A program made the position numbers and the translations under genes. Of a stretch of 64,000 nt of DNA, positions 12,485-22,996 are shown piece after piece. Each line of letters begins with the position of its first letter. The first letter of the stretch is position 1. The DNA lies in NCBI GenBank assembly GCA_003999685.1, contig CP021225.1, forward strand, positions 744,001-808,000, in the 5' to 3' direction. Source of the stretch: Taiwanofungus camphoratus. Its lineage: Eukaryota > Basidiomycota > Agaricomycetes > Polyporales > Taiwanofungaceae. The notes beneath the pieces were generated by a model. That model had not been told where the DNA came from and did not search any database. It worked only from the letters and a program-made list of their open reading frames with translations.

Positions 12485-13470
12485 ATGTCTGAGGAGAGAG
12501 AGCCGAATCCAGAGGTTCTCCGAAAGCTCGCAATAGCCAAGGAGAAGAAGGATGCTGGAGATCAAGCGTTCAAAGACGGGGAGCTGAAGATCGGTAAGGG
12601 ATGCCCTGTTCACGCCACCTTCTCATTCTTTATCCCTCAATCCATTCATTCGATCCACTTCAGCCCTTAGAGCGTATCACGAGGTAGTTGCAGTCTATCC
12701 GTTAATCCTAGTGTTCTATGATTCATCGACAGTCTTAAGTCGTTGCTTTACTTAAATGGAATTGATAAGTGAGTCAACGACAGGGCCCGTCTCATTAATC
12801 TGATCGTATCCGTCCCAAGGAATGCGTTGTCACCAATGACAGCGATTACTGGCTCCGTGGTAGATGGAGCAGCATCCGAGAAACCGAAGACTGAGGTACG
12901 TTCGCTGCTGTTGTGTGGCGCATCTCACCCCTCCGAGTAAACCTCCCTTGCTACGGAACAGGCAGATGAGATGTTGGAAAAGATTTATTCCAACATGTCA
13001 GTTTGCCATCTCAAACAAAGCAATTGGAAACGTGCTATTGAGACAGCGGATAAGGTGAACATTGTCTTTTTACTTAGATCGACCACTACATCTCAAAAAC
13101 GACATCTCAAGGCGCTTGCACAGAACGGGAACAATTTTAAGGCTCTGTTCCGAAAGGCTAAAGCATTAGGTGAGTTGGGTTACTTCGAAAAGGCGGAGAA
13201 GATCTTGGAAGAGCTTTTAGAGAAGAATGAAGCAGGTGAGTTACTTTGTCACTTTCAGATTTCTCATCATGTTGTCCCTCTTAATCTCTGTAATTGCAGA
13301 TGCACCTGCTATTAACGCGGAGTTGACCCGATTGCGAGCCATTGACAAGGAACGCGAAAAGGCCCATAATCAGAAATTCAAAGGTGCGTATTCGTATTCA
13401 TCTCATTGTTCCCCTGTTCTCGGAGGAATTTAAAGAGCACATTCTCCTTCCAGGGTTTTTGAATCGCTAG
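12485..13470 (+). CDS. TPR protein resembling TTC9-type co-chaperone-like proteins
   Basis: Eight small exons (12485-12593, 12664-12683, 12740-12768, 12820-12895, 12962-13054, 13112-13235, 13300-13383, 13454-13470) join in frame to about 183 residues. The N-terminal helix AKEKKDAGDQAFKDGELKIA is a classic first TPR. Later TPR helices read MLEKIYSNMSVCHLKQSNWK, AIETADKALAQNGNNFKALF and KALGELGYFEKAEKILEEL. A charged helix follows (RLRAIDKEREKAHNQKFKG), ending in FLNR. Three TPRs with a basic last helix are typical of FKBP-like and TTC9 proteins; there is no isomerase domain. It probably binds chaperones or other partners, but the role is inferred. Three introns end in AAG, so automated gene callers could miss them. 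Confidence 0.75.
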
Positions 13471-13797
13471 AGAAAACCAGCAATTGACGCAGTTGTTTGA
13501 ATATTCTCTTCATATCGTTCTGTGGTCGTCTTCCCATGTATTATCGTACATCTCACTGCTCCATTCGTTGTGTTCATTGTATCTGCGTTTAGTACTCTTT
13601 GTCTAAGATTCATGTTATTGGCTTTATGACTTTGTGTGTAACTTCATGTTCATCGCCACATCAATGAATCGCGAGCATGTGACACGCGCGTAGACCGTGA
13701 CGCGAGTCTTGTTCAAATACAAGCAGTAATTAGTACTTATTCAGTCTTCAAGCCTCGTAGACAACGATTCCATTACACGACATTCAGACCTCAAACA
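13471..13797. promoter_or_regulatory. TPR 3' region and TERT upstream region
   Basis: This 327-bp gap lies between the TPR stop and the TERT start in the same orientation. It must hold the TPR terminator and the TERT promoter. No TATA box or named factor site is obvious. Confidence 0.4.
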
Positions 13798-16700
13798 ATG
13801 TCCATTACCGTGTCTTTATTGCGGGCATACTACCTATCAGTCTGGGACCTGCGAACTTACTTAGGCGAGATCCTTGAACCCACGGAGACTGGCCACGACT
13901 ATCTCATGCAGGAGGGTGATCCCTTACCGTATGAGAGTCTGCTGATGAAGTCGTATGTCGGCCTTAATGTCGATTTGAAGAATTCAAAACGTTTAGCTAC
14001 TGCGTCGCCTATGGTGCACATGCGTGAGGTAAGAGATCCTCGTTCTACAGTTGATGACGATGTCGAGAAAGGCACAGATCATCGATAGAGCTCAAGAGAG
14101 ACTTTTTGCCAAGGCCAAGGGTCGACCTTCTAATGTCATCACTACTGGCTATCGAAGTGTATGTGAACGACTCGCTCGTCAGGAGGCGGACTAGTCTTAC
14201 TGTGCACAGGCTTCGCGAAACGGAGAACGAGGTAAAATCGGCATGTCACGTATCGCACTCACAAATTATTTCGTAAATACGATCGTCACTGCTTTGCAAG
14301 CACCAGAGTGGGAAATACTTTTTGGCAGGTATGTGCATGTTAGGATCCTTGATATATGTAGATATAATTCTGGATATCACAGGATAGGAGAAGATGCTAT
14401 GTTTCATCTTCTCACAGAAACGTCAATATTTATTTCTCTTCCAAATGAATGCCTTTGTCAAATGACAGGCGAGCCCATCATCCACCTTAAACCTCCATCT
14501 ATCGTGAGCGGCATCCATGAAGCTCAGCAGGCTTCTGCAAAAATGGATTCGAAGGTGTTCGGCAGTCATAGATGTAAACGGAAACCAAAAGAACCTCATC
14601 CCGACGAAAGACCGGCAAAATTGTTGAGAAGGAATGATTCCGCTAGTTCATGCTCATCGGTTGTTGCTCAAACAGCCAAACCACATCAAATCTCTCGCCG
14701 GTATGTTACTTGTTGGCAAGTAAGAGTTGCAGATGATGACACAATCAAAGACATACTCCAGCAGATATCACGCTTGTCCGCTCTCGCATGTTCTACTCCT
14801 GGCCGCACTTCGTACCTCATGCGAGTAATATCGCAGTCGGGCTACCACCTAAGCGTAAGCCAGATCCTTTTCAAGCATCGTTACACGCACTTATCTCCTC
14901 AATCTTTCGTAGACATCCTCAATCGCATAGAACCGTCTTATCAGTGTAAACCAAAGGCCCGTCCAGGCGAATGGGTTGATCCCGATCCTAGGCAGCAAGC
15001 AGGGCATGCTAGACATCTGGCGAAATACGTCTTTCCTCGCCAGTACGGGTTATCAAACCCATTCTTAGTACCTACACTCGCTATTTTCCAAGCGAACAGA
15101 CTTCCGGATTACTCCGATCGAGAGGAGGAGATAAAGGTATGCCGCGAGCCTGATTGACTGTTGAAATGTGCCGATGTCTAGGTCTTTATGTCGCAGAAAA
15201 TAGGCCCTTGCAAGACACCAAAGAGATTGAAACAAATTCTAGAAATCCTTGAGAAAATGACCCGGCGGCATGGCAAGTGCGGATACAAAGCTTTACTGGA
15301 GATAACATGCCCGTCCAAGGTTTCACATAAGCTCTAAGGACTCCTTTAATTTGTTGACTTATGTTGCAGATCAAGTCTGACAAGAAGACCACACTCGATA
15401 GCAGTATAATCTTGGTACAAATAATTTTGTTGGTGGATCTGCGAAGAAACTAACAACGAAAATTATTGCAACACTATCCAGAATCTCATGTCGGAATATT
15501 CATCGCAGCTTCGCTCGCAAGCGACCATGGTAGACACTAGTGTCTCGGTAGATTCGTCAGGTCGGCCCATATTTCCTCATGGTCTTTCGCAAGCACAGAA
15601 GCAGCTCAAGAATAAACCTCGATTCGTTGAATTCGCATGCAGTTATACAGAGGTTAGCTCAGATAAGTTGCCCAACGTGTAGCAGGTATTGAACCAGACC
15701 AGGTTTATCGCTATGCGGCCTTGGTCACCAATGCTGTCATTCCTAGAGCATTCTGGGGATGCGAGAAGAACAGGAAGCTCGTGCTACGAAGTATATGCTC
15801 AGATCTCATCTCTTATAGACAACGGTCCTGATGCAAATACGTAGACATCAAGTTCTTCATTATCGCCAGGCGATACGAAAGTACAACATTGCATAACATC
15901 CTCCAAGGTTTCAGTGTCACCGAATGCGATTGGCTTGCTCCCAGCAAAATGGCTGCACATCCTAGAGTATGTGTTACGGACGCACTAAAACGCCGAGAGT
16001 TACTAGAAGACTTCCTCTTTTGGTACTTTGACTCATTTCTGTTGCCGCTACTCAAGGTGCGTCACCATCAGTCCAGTACGAAATCCAAGTCAAACACTTC
16101 GTTCCTAAAATCCTGATGCGACTACATAGACGACATTCTACGTGACTGAATCATCGGCCTATCGCAGACGAGTGCTCTATTTTCGTCAGGATGATTGGTC
16201 AACATTGTGTAAGCCTCTTATTGAGAAGTTAAGCTCAGAGACTTTCCAAAGAATAGAGCAGGTGAGCTGGTGTGTTGAAAGATCTTTGAATATTTGATTA
16301 AAGAATGTCGTAGCATGAGGCTGCGGAAATTCTGAGGCAGCGTAAGCTTGGGTTCTCGTTTGTACGCCTCTTGCCTAAGGAGACCGGGGTGCGCCCAATC
16401 GTAAATCTGCGTCGAAGGAAAGTCGCCAGGAAGGTTTGTAGCATTGTGTCCCGCGAGAGAGCCGCTATTAGACACTTACAGTTCTCAAGGGACACTTTGA
16501 TCGCCCTGAACAGTCAATTAATCAAGTCCTGCAGGCCGCGTTTCAAATTCTAACGTACGAAAAGGTCCTTTCCTTCGCTGGTTTGACTTAACCGATACAA
16601 CTACTGAACTTGTCTGTGACGGCACAGGAGAATCAACCAAACCTCCTTGGAGCATCTGTGTTCGGCTCGAACGAGATATATTCCAGACTCAAGGCATTCA

Positions 16701-18660
16701 AGTCTCATCTCCTACAGTCAGGTCAGAGCGGGAGAATGTGTGTTGTGTCTTGTTTTTGCCGAGAGGCAGACGGCCTCATTGTCACCATATCTTTGTCAAA
16801 GGCCGAAGCTGTATTTTGTCAAGGTCGATGTCCAGGCATGCTTTGACACTATCGAACAGACAAAACTGCTGGAAATTCTTCGGGAACTCATTTCTGAGGT
16901 AAACCTATTGGTGCTCTGTGGCAACGAGGCCTATTCAACCGTTTTGTCTAGGATACGTATATGATACAACGATACGGTCAGGTAAATTGTGTTGGTTCGA
17001 AGGTGCGCCGTAAGTACGCGAAGAGGGCACAACCAGAAGGTACGTCATAGTTTGCACAGTATCGCCTGCGATGAACTTATGAACCGTATACGGCTCTCGA
17101 TGCGGGTGAAGACGATCACCCGCATTTCTTAAGTTTTGCTGCACAGCTCGCGAAAGCTCTACGCCACACTATCTTTGTCGATCAGGTAGGATCATCTGCC
17201 TTTCACTCGTTGAAAGGCTTGTTTAGGTATTTTCATGCCTTAGGTTGTGTATCCCTTTTCACAGAAGCAAGATATTATAGCACTACTAGAAGAGCACATC
17301 ACTGAGAACATCGTGAAAGTAGGTCAAGTACACTGTCAACTATTTTGTACCGATGCTAACCCTGTTCGTTTCCCAAGATTGGTGAAGATTACTTTCACCA
17401 GGTTGTCGGTATACCGCAAGGTTCCGTTTTGTCTGCCCTTCTGTGTTCCTTTTTCTACGGCGACCTGGAACGACGGCGTTTCAAGTTCACGAGCGATCCT
17501 CAGTGTGTATGTTGACCATTTGACGAAGTGATGCGGACGTCCATGACTATATTCTGACAGGTGCTCTTAAGAATGATCGATGACTACTTGTTCATCACTA
17601 CAAGTCTTCCCAGTGCAAAACAGTTCTTGACAATGATGATGCAGGGTAGGTGCGCATGAAAGATTCAGAGACAATTTCTAACACTCTGTGACGTAAGGTC
17701 ATCCGGACTATGGGTGCTTCATATCAAAGGACAAGACCCTAGTGAACTTTGAATATGATATCCTTACAAACATCACGGAACCACATCAACAAAGTGAGAT
17801 ACTGACTTATCAGTTCCTGTTCCTCTACGTATGCTAATCATTTATTGAGATTTTCCATGGTGTGGATACATGATCAATATGATAGATTTATCAGTATCAG
17901 CTGATTACTCACGCTATCATGAGAGCTGTAAGCATATACATGCAATCTCAATGTTGCATGCTGACTTACTCGTGCATATTAGATCTACAGGACTCCTTGA
18001 CTGTAGACCTAGGCCGTCATGTCGGGGTCACCTTTGTTCATAAAATGCTACAGTGAGTATTTTTGCAGCCCTTCCTGTTGCAGTTGGCTGACTTGAGCAG
18101 ATTGACAAAGTCGAAGAGCCACATCATCTACTGTGATGCTGATCTAAACTCACCTCATACAATTTATTTGAATATCTATCAGAACTTTATGATCTCAGCC
18201 ATGAAGATGCACCACTATCTTTGTCATTGGGGCTTAGACACAAGAAAAAATTTTACATTCATTCATAGTAAGCCTTTTTGCTCCATGACAAACACCAAGC
18301 TCAGTGATGTATGCAAGATACTGTGAGGCAAATGATTAGATATACTTATACTGCAATGCAAAACAAAGCTTCAAACAGAGTAGCTAAGGCTAGTGGGGGG
18401 CATTGTGAAGCCAAACAGATACATGTGTTCTGGTATGTCTTACAAATTGCGAATGGATACTTTGTGTTGAGTGTAGCTGTTTACTCAGGTTAGGGACATG
18501 TGCATTTCATACAGTTCTCTCACGTAAAATACAGAGGTATCAACAGCTGATCAAGGCTTTGGAATTTGAATTGGCTTTACCTCGATACAGAGGACTAAAG
18601 AAGCAGTTCCGGGATGTGGTCAAGGAGGGACTTGCCACTTTAGCACTCTTAGCATTCTAG
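13798..18660 (+). CDS. TERT: Telomerase reverse transcriptase
   Basis: This is the catalytic subunit of telomerase, which copies telomeric repeats from its RNA template. The gene is split by roughly twenty short introns, so the protein is visible only in pieces. An N-terminal TEN-like region is followed by RIGEDAMFHLLTETSIFISL, a basic linker (KRKPKEPHPDERPAKLLRR), and the RNA-binding domain with MFYSWPHFVPHASNIAVGLP then PPKHILNRIEPSYQ across an intron. The CP-like motif KYVFPRQYGLSNPF lies at 15022-15063. The T motif contains FLFWYFDSFLLPLLK and TTFYVTES. RT motifs 1/2 read GFSFVRLLPKETGVRPIVNL. Motif A is FVKVDVQACFDTI (Asp codon 16827-16829), motif B' is GIPQGSVLSALL, and motif C is RMIDDYLFIT (Asp pair 17579-17584). 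Motif D is GCFISKDKTLVNF and motif E is FPWCGYMIN. The C-terminal extension ends LGTCAFHTVL..RYRGLKKQF and stops at TAG 18660. All three catalytic aspartates are present. I checked frame continuity at many junctions but did not assemble the whole protein (estimated 1,100-1,250 residues). Confidence 0.93.
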
Positions 18661-19049
18661 ATCTCAGGGTCAGACTTTGTTTTATATGTAACGTTGTATG
18701 TTGAGGTGGACGGAAGGTTTTTTATATGATTCGATTTCACTAGTAGAGTATAGGCAAGCTACATTTTCTGGACAAAAAAGTATGGTTTACAACAGGGATC
18801 AGTAATATCACATTGTTACATCTGCGAAGGTTAGCTGAAATATGTACAATTGACCAACTTACTGTTGCATTAATTGTCAGCCTTAGACTGTATTTATCAC
18901 AAAATTATGTATATACCAGAATCAAGTATGTTTCCAAGGTTACGCAAGAATGGTATTGGGGAAGAATACTAGTGATGCCAAATGCTAAGTATGGCATGAC
19001 AAATCCTTGAAGATCCGTGTGCCGGCCTACTCCGATTCTGGCCAGTGGT
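18661..19049. other. Spacer between TERT and GPX
   Basis: This holds the AT-rich TERT 3' region, then the GPX upstream region. No separate gene is seen. Confidence 0.4.
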
Positions 19050-19256
19050 ATGCTTATCGCTAGGTTCGCGAGCCCACCTGGACCAGTTTGGAGAGCCTGG
19101 CTTAAATTCAGACATCTTCCAGGCCTGAAGCCTACAGTTTCGTGTCGCCCTCCTCCGGATCCTCTTCTCCACTCCCTCGGGAAGCGTGTATCTTGGCAAG
19201 TAGCACAGACTCATCGCCATCTTTCCACCAGTCAGTCCGATCGTACCAACCCCACC
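19050..19256 (+). other. In-frame upstream extension of GPX resembling a mitochondrial presequence
   Basis: An ATG at 19050 is in frame with the peroxidase ATG at 19257, with no stop between. It would add 69 residues. The extension begins MLIARFASPPGPVWRAWLKF, is rich in Arg, Ser, Trp and Leu with almost no acidic residues, and ends RHLSTSQSDRTNPT just before the enzyme. An Arg-rich amphipathic start and a RHLSTS-like end are typical of matrix-targeting presequences. The ATG at 19257 has the favourable context CCACC. Use of two starts would give a cytosolic and a mitochondrial form; this is inference. Confidence 0.5.
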
Positions 19257-19966
19257 ATGTCCTCTTTCTACGGCCTGAAAGCCGAGCTACCCGGAGGAAA
19301 GACGTATGACTTTGAAGAACTCAAGGGAAAGGTCGTACTCATAGTGAATGTCGCTTCAAAGTGGTGCGTTTGACGGGACTGTCGCACATCGTTCATTTGA
19401 TCAATTCAGATAACAGCGGCTTCACACCGCAATATAAAGGTGCTTTCTTCTGGCCCTAGATTGAATTCTGTATCTTATGCATGCAATCAAAGGTCTTCAG
19501 GCCCTTTATGAGAAGTATAAAGACAAGGGATTTGTCATCTTGGGGTTCCCGTGCAATCAGGTACTCACTTTGAGTGCATTTAAAAACGAAGTTTTCATTG
19601 CACATGTCGAACTTGAACTTATTTTGCACAGTTCGGGGGCCAAGAGCCCGGTGACGATGCAGCTATAGGAGAATTCTGCCAGCGTAACCATGGTGTGACT
19701 TTCCCCTTGATGAAGAAGTCGGATGTCAACGGCGACAACACGAACGAGGTGTACAAATACTTAAAGAATGAGAAAGCCGGACTTCTTGGCCTGACACGCA
19801 TCAAGGTTTGATAATCAGTTTCTTCGGTGTGTAAGCGGTGCTGATTTCCTTGTTCTAGTGGAATTTTGAGAAGTTTCTTGTTGACAAAGACGGCAAGGTT
19901 GTCCATCGCTGGGCATCGACCACCAGCCCTGACGCTATCGATGTGGAAGTTGCGAAACTATTGTGA
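19257..19966 (+). CDS. Gpx3/Hyr1-type glutathione (thioredoxin-linked) peroxidase
   Basis: This thiol peroxidase reduces hydroperoxides; the yeast relative Gpx3/Hyr1 also senses peroxide for Yap1. Five exons (19257-19363, 19417-19439, 19493-19560, 19632-19805, 19859-19966) join to 159 residues, the usual length. The peroxidatic cysteine is Cys36 in NVASKCGFTPQY, whose codon is split by the first intron. [12 protein letters not shown] gives Cys64 and [14 protein letters not shown] gives Cys82. All three cysteines fall at the numbering of yeast Gpx3. The Gln (QEP) and Trp/Asn ([10 protein letters not shown]) of the catalytic tetrad are also present. The enzyme uses Cys rather than selenocysteine, and its usual reductant is thioredoxin. 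An upstream in-frame ATG may add a mitochondrial presequence. Confidence 0.95.
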
Positions 19967-21500
19967 TTCGTTGAGACCGGTGTCTTCAAAGCTATAAATT
20001 TATGAATATGATAGAGAGCAGAATGTACTTGAGTGTATTATGACTTCTTGGCTAAGTACCCTATGTGGGTCTAACTGTGAAATTTGTCTCAAGTATATCG
20101 ATCCAAGATTGAGACTTGAACATGGCAGATGTTGCAGCAGCGCGCAGCCGCGCAAAGCAGACGTGATTCCAGACAACTGTATTTGTAGCTGGAAATCCAA
20201 TTGGTGCCCAGTGTCGCTCGTTCAGTAGCCCAGTAACGTTCTCGGGTGCCGACGCGGTGTTCGGGCCCTCTTTTGGGGCGTGGGGGCTCGTCCCTCCGCT
20301 CGTTACTGGCGTAGCAAGGTTATTCAAGTTGGTCTCCCGAGTTGTGAGCACTAGACTCTATAGATCCACAAGACTCAAAAACAGTTGGTCCAGCTGTACG
20401 CGAACAGCTGGAAGAAGCGTGCAGCACCATTCCCATGCAGAGAAAACCGATCATCCTGGTATATGAAGGAGGGCAATTCGTAGGTTTGGGTTCGTTGCCT
20501 GTTGGCTTGCTAGTGCAGACAATAATCACTCGCTTCAAGCAGCTCATGCAATGTTTTGCATCAAAAATTTAAGGCGTGCAGTGACATTGTGCTTCATTTT
20601 GTGCGTCTATTCCTCGGTCTTGATCTAGTGTAGGAAGATTATAAGTAGCTCCGACATCACAGGTAGGGAACATCGTTTGTTACCATGAGGCCGATGGACC
20701 TAAAAATAGTGGCACACCCGAATTTGACTACCGAGCTGAGGGCTGCCTTCTCAGCATGAGTCCATATGGAGGAACCTACAGAAGGTCAATCGTATAGTCC
20801 CTTCCAGCTCCCAGGTGTATGCGAGCGTGTTCTCGGGTTCAATGCCACTTATAAAGCGATGTAATGCAAGCGGTGCTTGCCGGCAAGTCGTATTCTTACA
20901 TATCTGCAGGTGGTCAGTTCAAGTTCATGCAATTCAATTGATATTCCAGGCAGCGGTATGATATCTCAAGTGCCACCGCAACCCGAAGAGCCGAATGTAG
21001 CATAATCTTTCTCCATCATAATAGCATCGCTAGACACTCAGTAAAACCACACTGCACAAATATGCCGGCGCGCTGCGTGCCGTGCTTAGCTTCTCATCAT
21101 AAGTACTATATTTCACAACTTCATCCGTAAAGTTTCAGACACTTACCACAAGAATGGCCGCCCTGACCAAAGACCATGAAGCTAGACCACCAAGGCAACC
21201 GCATTCCGTGCGGAGGAGAGATCATCAGGTCTGGAGAGTGAAAACATAGATACGAGAGGCACCTATCCGTAGTGTCAGCGGAGGCTTCCACCGCTTGGTA
21301 AATTTCGCGTCAGAATTGGGTTACCACGATATCTATGAGCTACTTTGAATTTTGTGATCGTCGCGAACCAATGCGACACCTACTGTACAAACAGGCTGAT
21401 AATACAAGACTACGTGTACACGGAATCGCTGCACCTTAAGACGAAAGCCAAGAATGGAGACAAGAACGCCGAGTGGTAATATAGCAAAGTGTCGGAAGCG
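19967..21500. other. Intergenic DNA
   Basis: Short unsupported frames only. No RNA gene, repeat or coding homology is recognised. Confidence 0.4.
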
Positions 21501-22446
21501 TTACGGAATTCTATGTTCGACAACGAGACCCAGGAGGGACCACAGGATGCGGCAGATAATCAAAGTCAGAAATCCACTCCGAATGAGAACAAATGCACTA
21601 GTCGACAAAGCCAAGAACATGTCACCGATATCGATTCCTGCAATTTGGAGTTGGAGATAGTCATATAGGATCTGGCCAGATTCGGGTTCGGCTATTGATC
21701 CGGCCGCCAGAGGGATGTGAGATGAGTATGCGAGAAGTCTTCCGGAGAATGTCCAGGGGAGCAACTCCCTTGGACAGGCAGAGCTGGGGTCATTAGACAA
21801 CTGAGAAGAGACAATGGGAAAGTATTGAGCGGAAGCGTGGGGTGATATCTCCGGCACATTTTTGGGAGAAGCGCAGGAGTTATGTGCACTGGACAAATTT
21901 TCGGGGAAATGTCTGCTGGCGCACTCTGCGACTGGCGAGAAACTGACAGCGGAGCTGCCATTTGCATTTTCAAGGAGCGTGTCAAGAGATAGTTGAAGGA
22001 AATTTGTGTGTAAGCTGGGAACAGACCACACGAGAATCGGATCGGACACTCGATGAGGATCGTGAGGAAATGATCCTCTTACGAATTGCGGGGTCAGGAT
22101 GAGGCGGGACGTCGATATAGCATACATTCTTCCTGACATGCTTCTTGCCAGCATTTGATCCCGAGTGGAACTGAACGTGAATGTTGGATTCCAGAAATCC
22201 CTCTGTATGCTTTGCGTGATTGTTACTCAAGGCTTTAAACTTTAATGTATTGTGAGCCGATCCCGTATCTTCCGCCTTGTCAGCCACAGTTGAAGACATT
22301 CCACCCTTTTTCTCCTGGAAAGCAGACGGAGGGGTGACAATCTTCTCGGCAAATGATTCTGTAGAGGTTGGAACAGGAAGGTGGAAGATCTGATTCTCTC
22401 GCTGCCTCCGTGAGCGTGTTTGCACGGGAGAACAAGGTGCTGACAT
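21501..22446 (-). CDS. Doubtful minus-strand gene, unidentified
   Basis: Two long frames overlap on the minus strand. The first starts at ATG 22446 (MSAPCSPVQTRSRRQREN) and runs 154 residues to 21982. The second, 217 residues, covers 22154-21501. A third frame is also open at 21985-21692. The upstream part is Ser/Lys/His-rich and looks disordered. The end of the second frame is hydrophobic (DIGDMFLALSTSAFVLI, LIICRILWSLLGLVV) and could be one or two membrane segments. No intron that cleanly joins the two frames was found in the overlap, so this may be a real gene with a missed intron, a decayed gene, or chance. No family is recognised. Confidence 0.3.
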
Positions 22447-22996
22447 GTCGTCTATATAAATATGAATTTAGCTATGGAATATCAAGGTAATTTGGAGGGA
22501 CACTTGCGTTATCGTATATATGCACAGGCACTTGAATATTACCTTACATGGGAAATCAAGAAGTTGAGCGTCGACTTTGAGTTTTGACTGGCAGCCCGAA
22601 ACAGATAGCAAAACGAATCCTTGCAAGACCACTGGGTGTGTTCGGCCGTTTCTAGTGAAAGTATAATCCAAACGACAACATAAATGAATAATCAAATCAA
22701 AGAACAATCCTTGGATCCGGGAGCGACAAGAATCGGAAATCACGTGTATATTGCCCAACCAGAAAGTGAAACTGAACCGATGAACCACAAGTCCACGACC
22801 ACTGCCCAGACATAGCACAACGGTCCTGGTGAAGATTCCAATTTCCCTTTATGTTACGTTCAGCTTGGTGAATTCCTCCAATGCTTCGCAAATAAATTGA
22901 CCAGCAGCATAAGCGCCCCAGACGATTAGTGTATATCTACACCGACGTGCTATATTCACATACGCAGTTGCACGAACGTCGCAGTCTGGTTGAGCC
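22447..22996. other. Upstream region of the phosphatase gene
   Basis: Minus-strand frames at 22468-22891 overlap each other in different phases and show no domain. The segment just before 22997 is the likely phosphatase promoter. Confidence 0.35.

Noticed and set aside
14243-15157. Continuous 304-residue frame within TERT
   Set aside because: It reads through two introns; the conserved TERT residues lie in another phase in the middle, so it is not the true exon.
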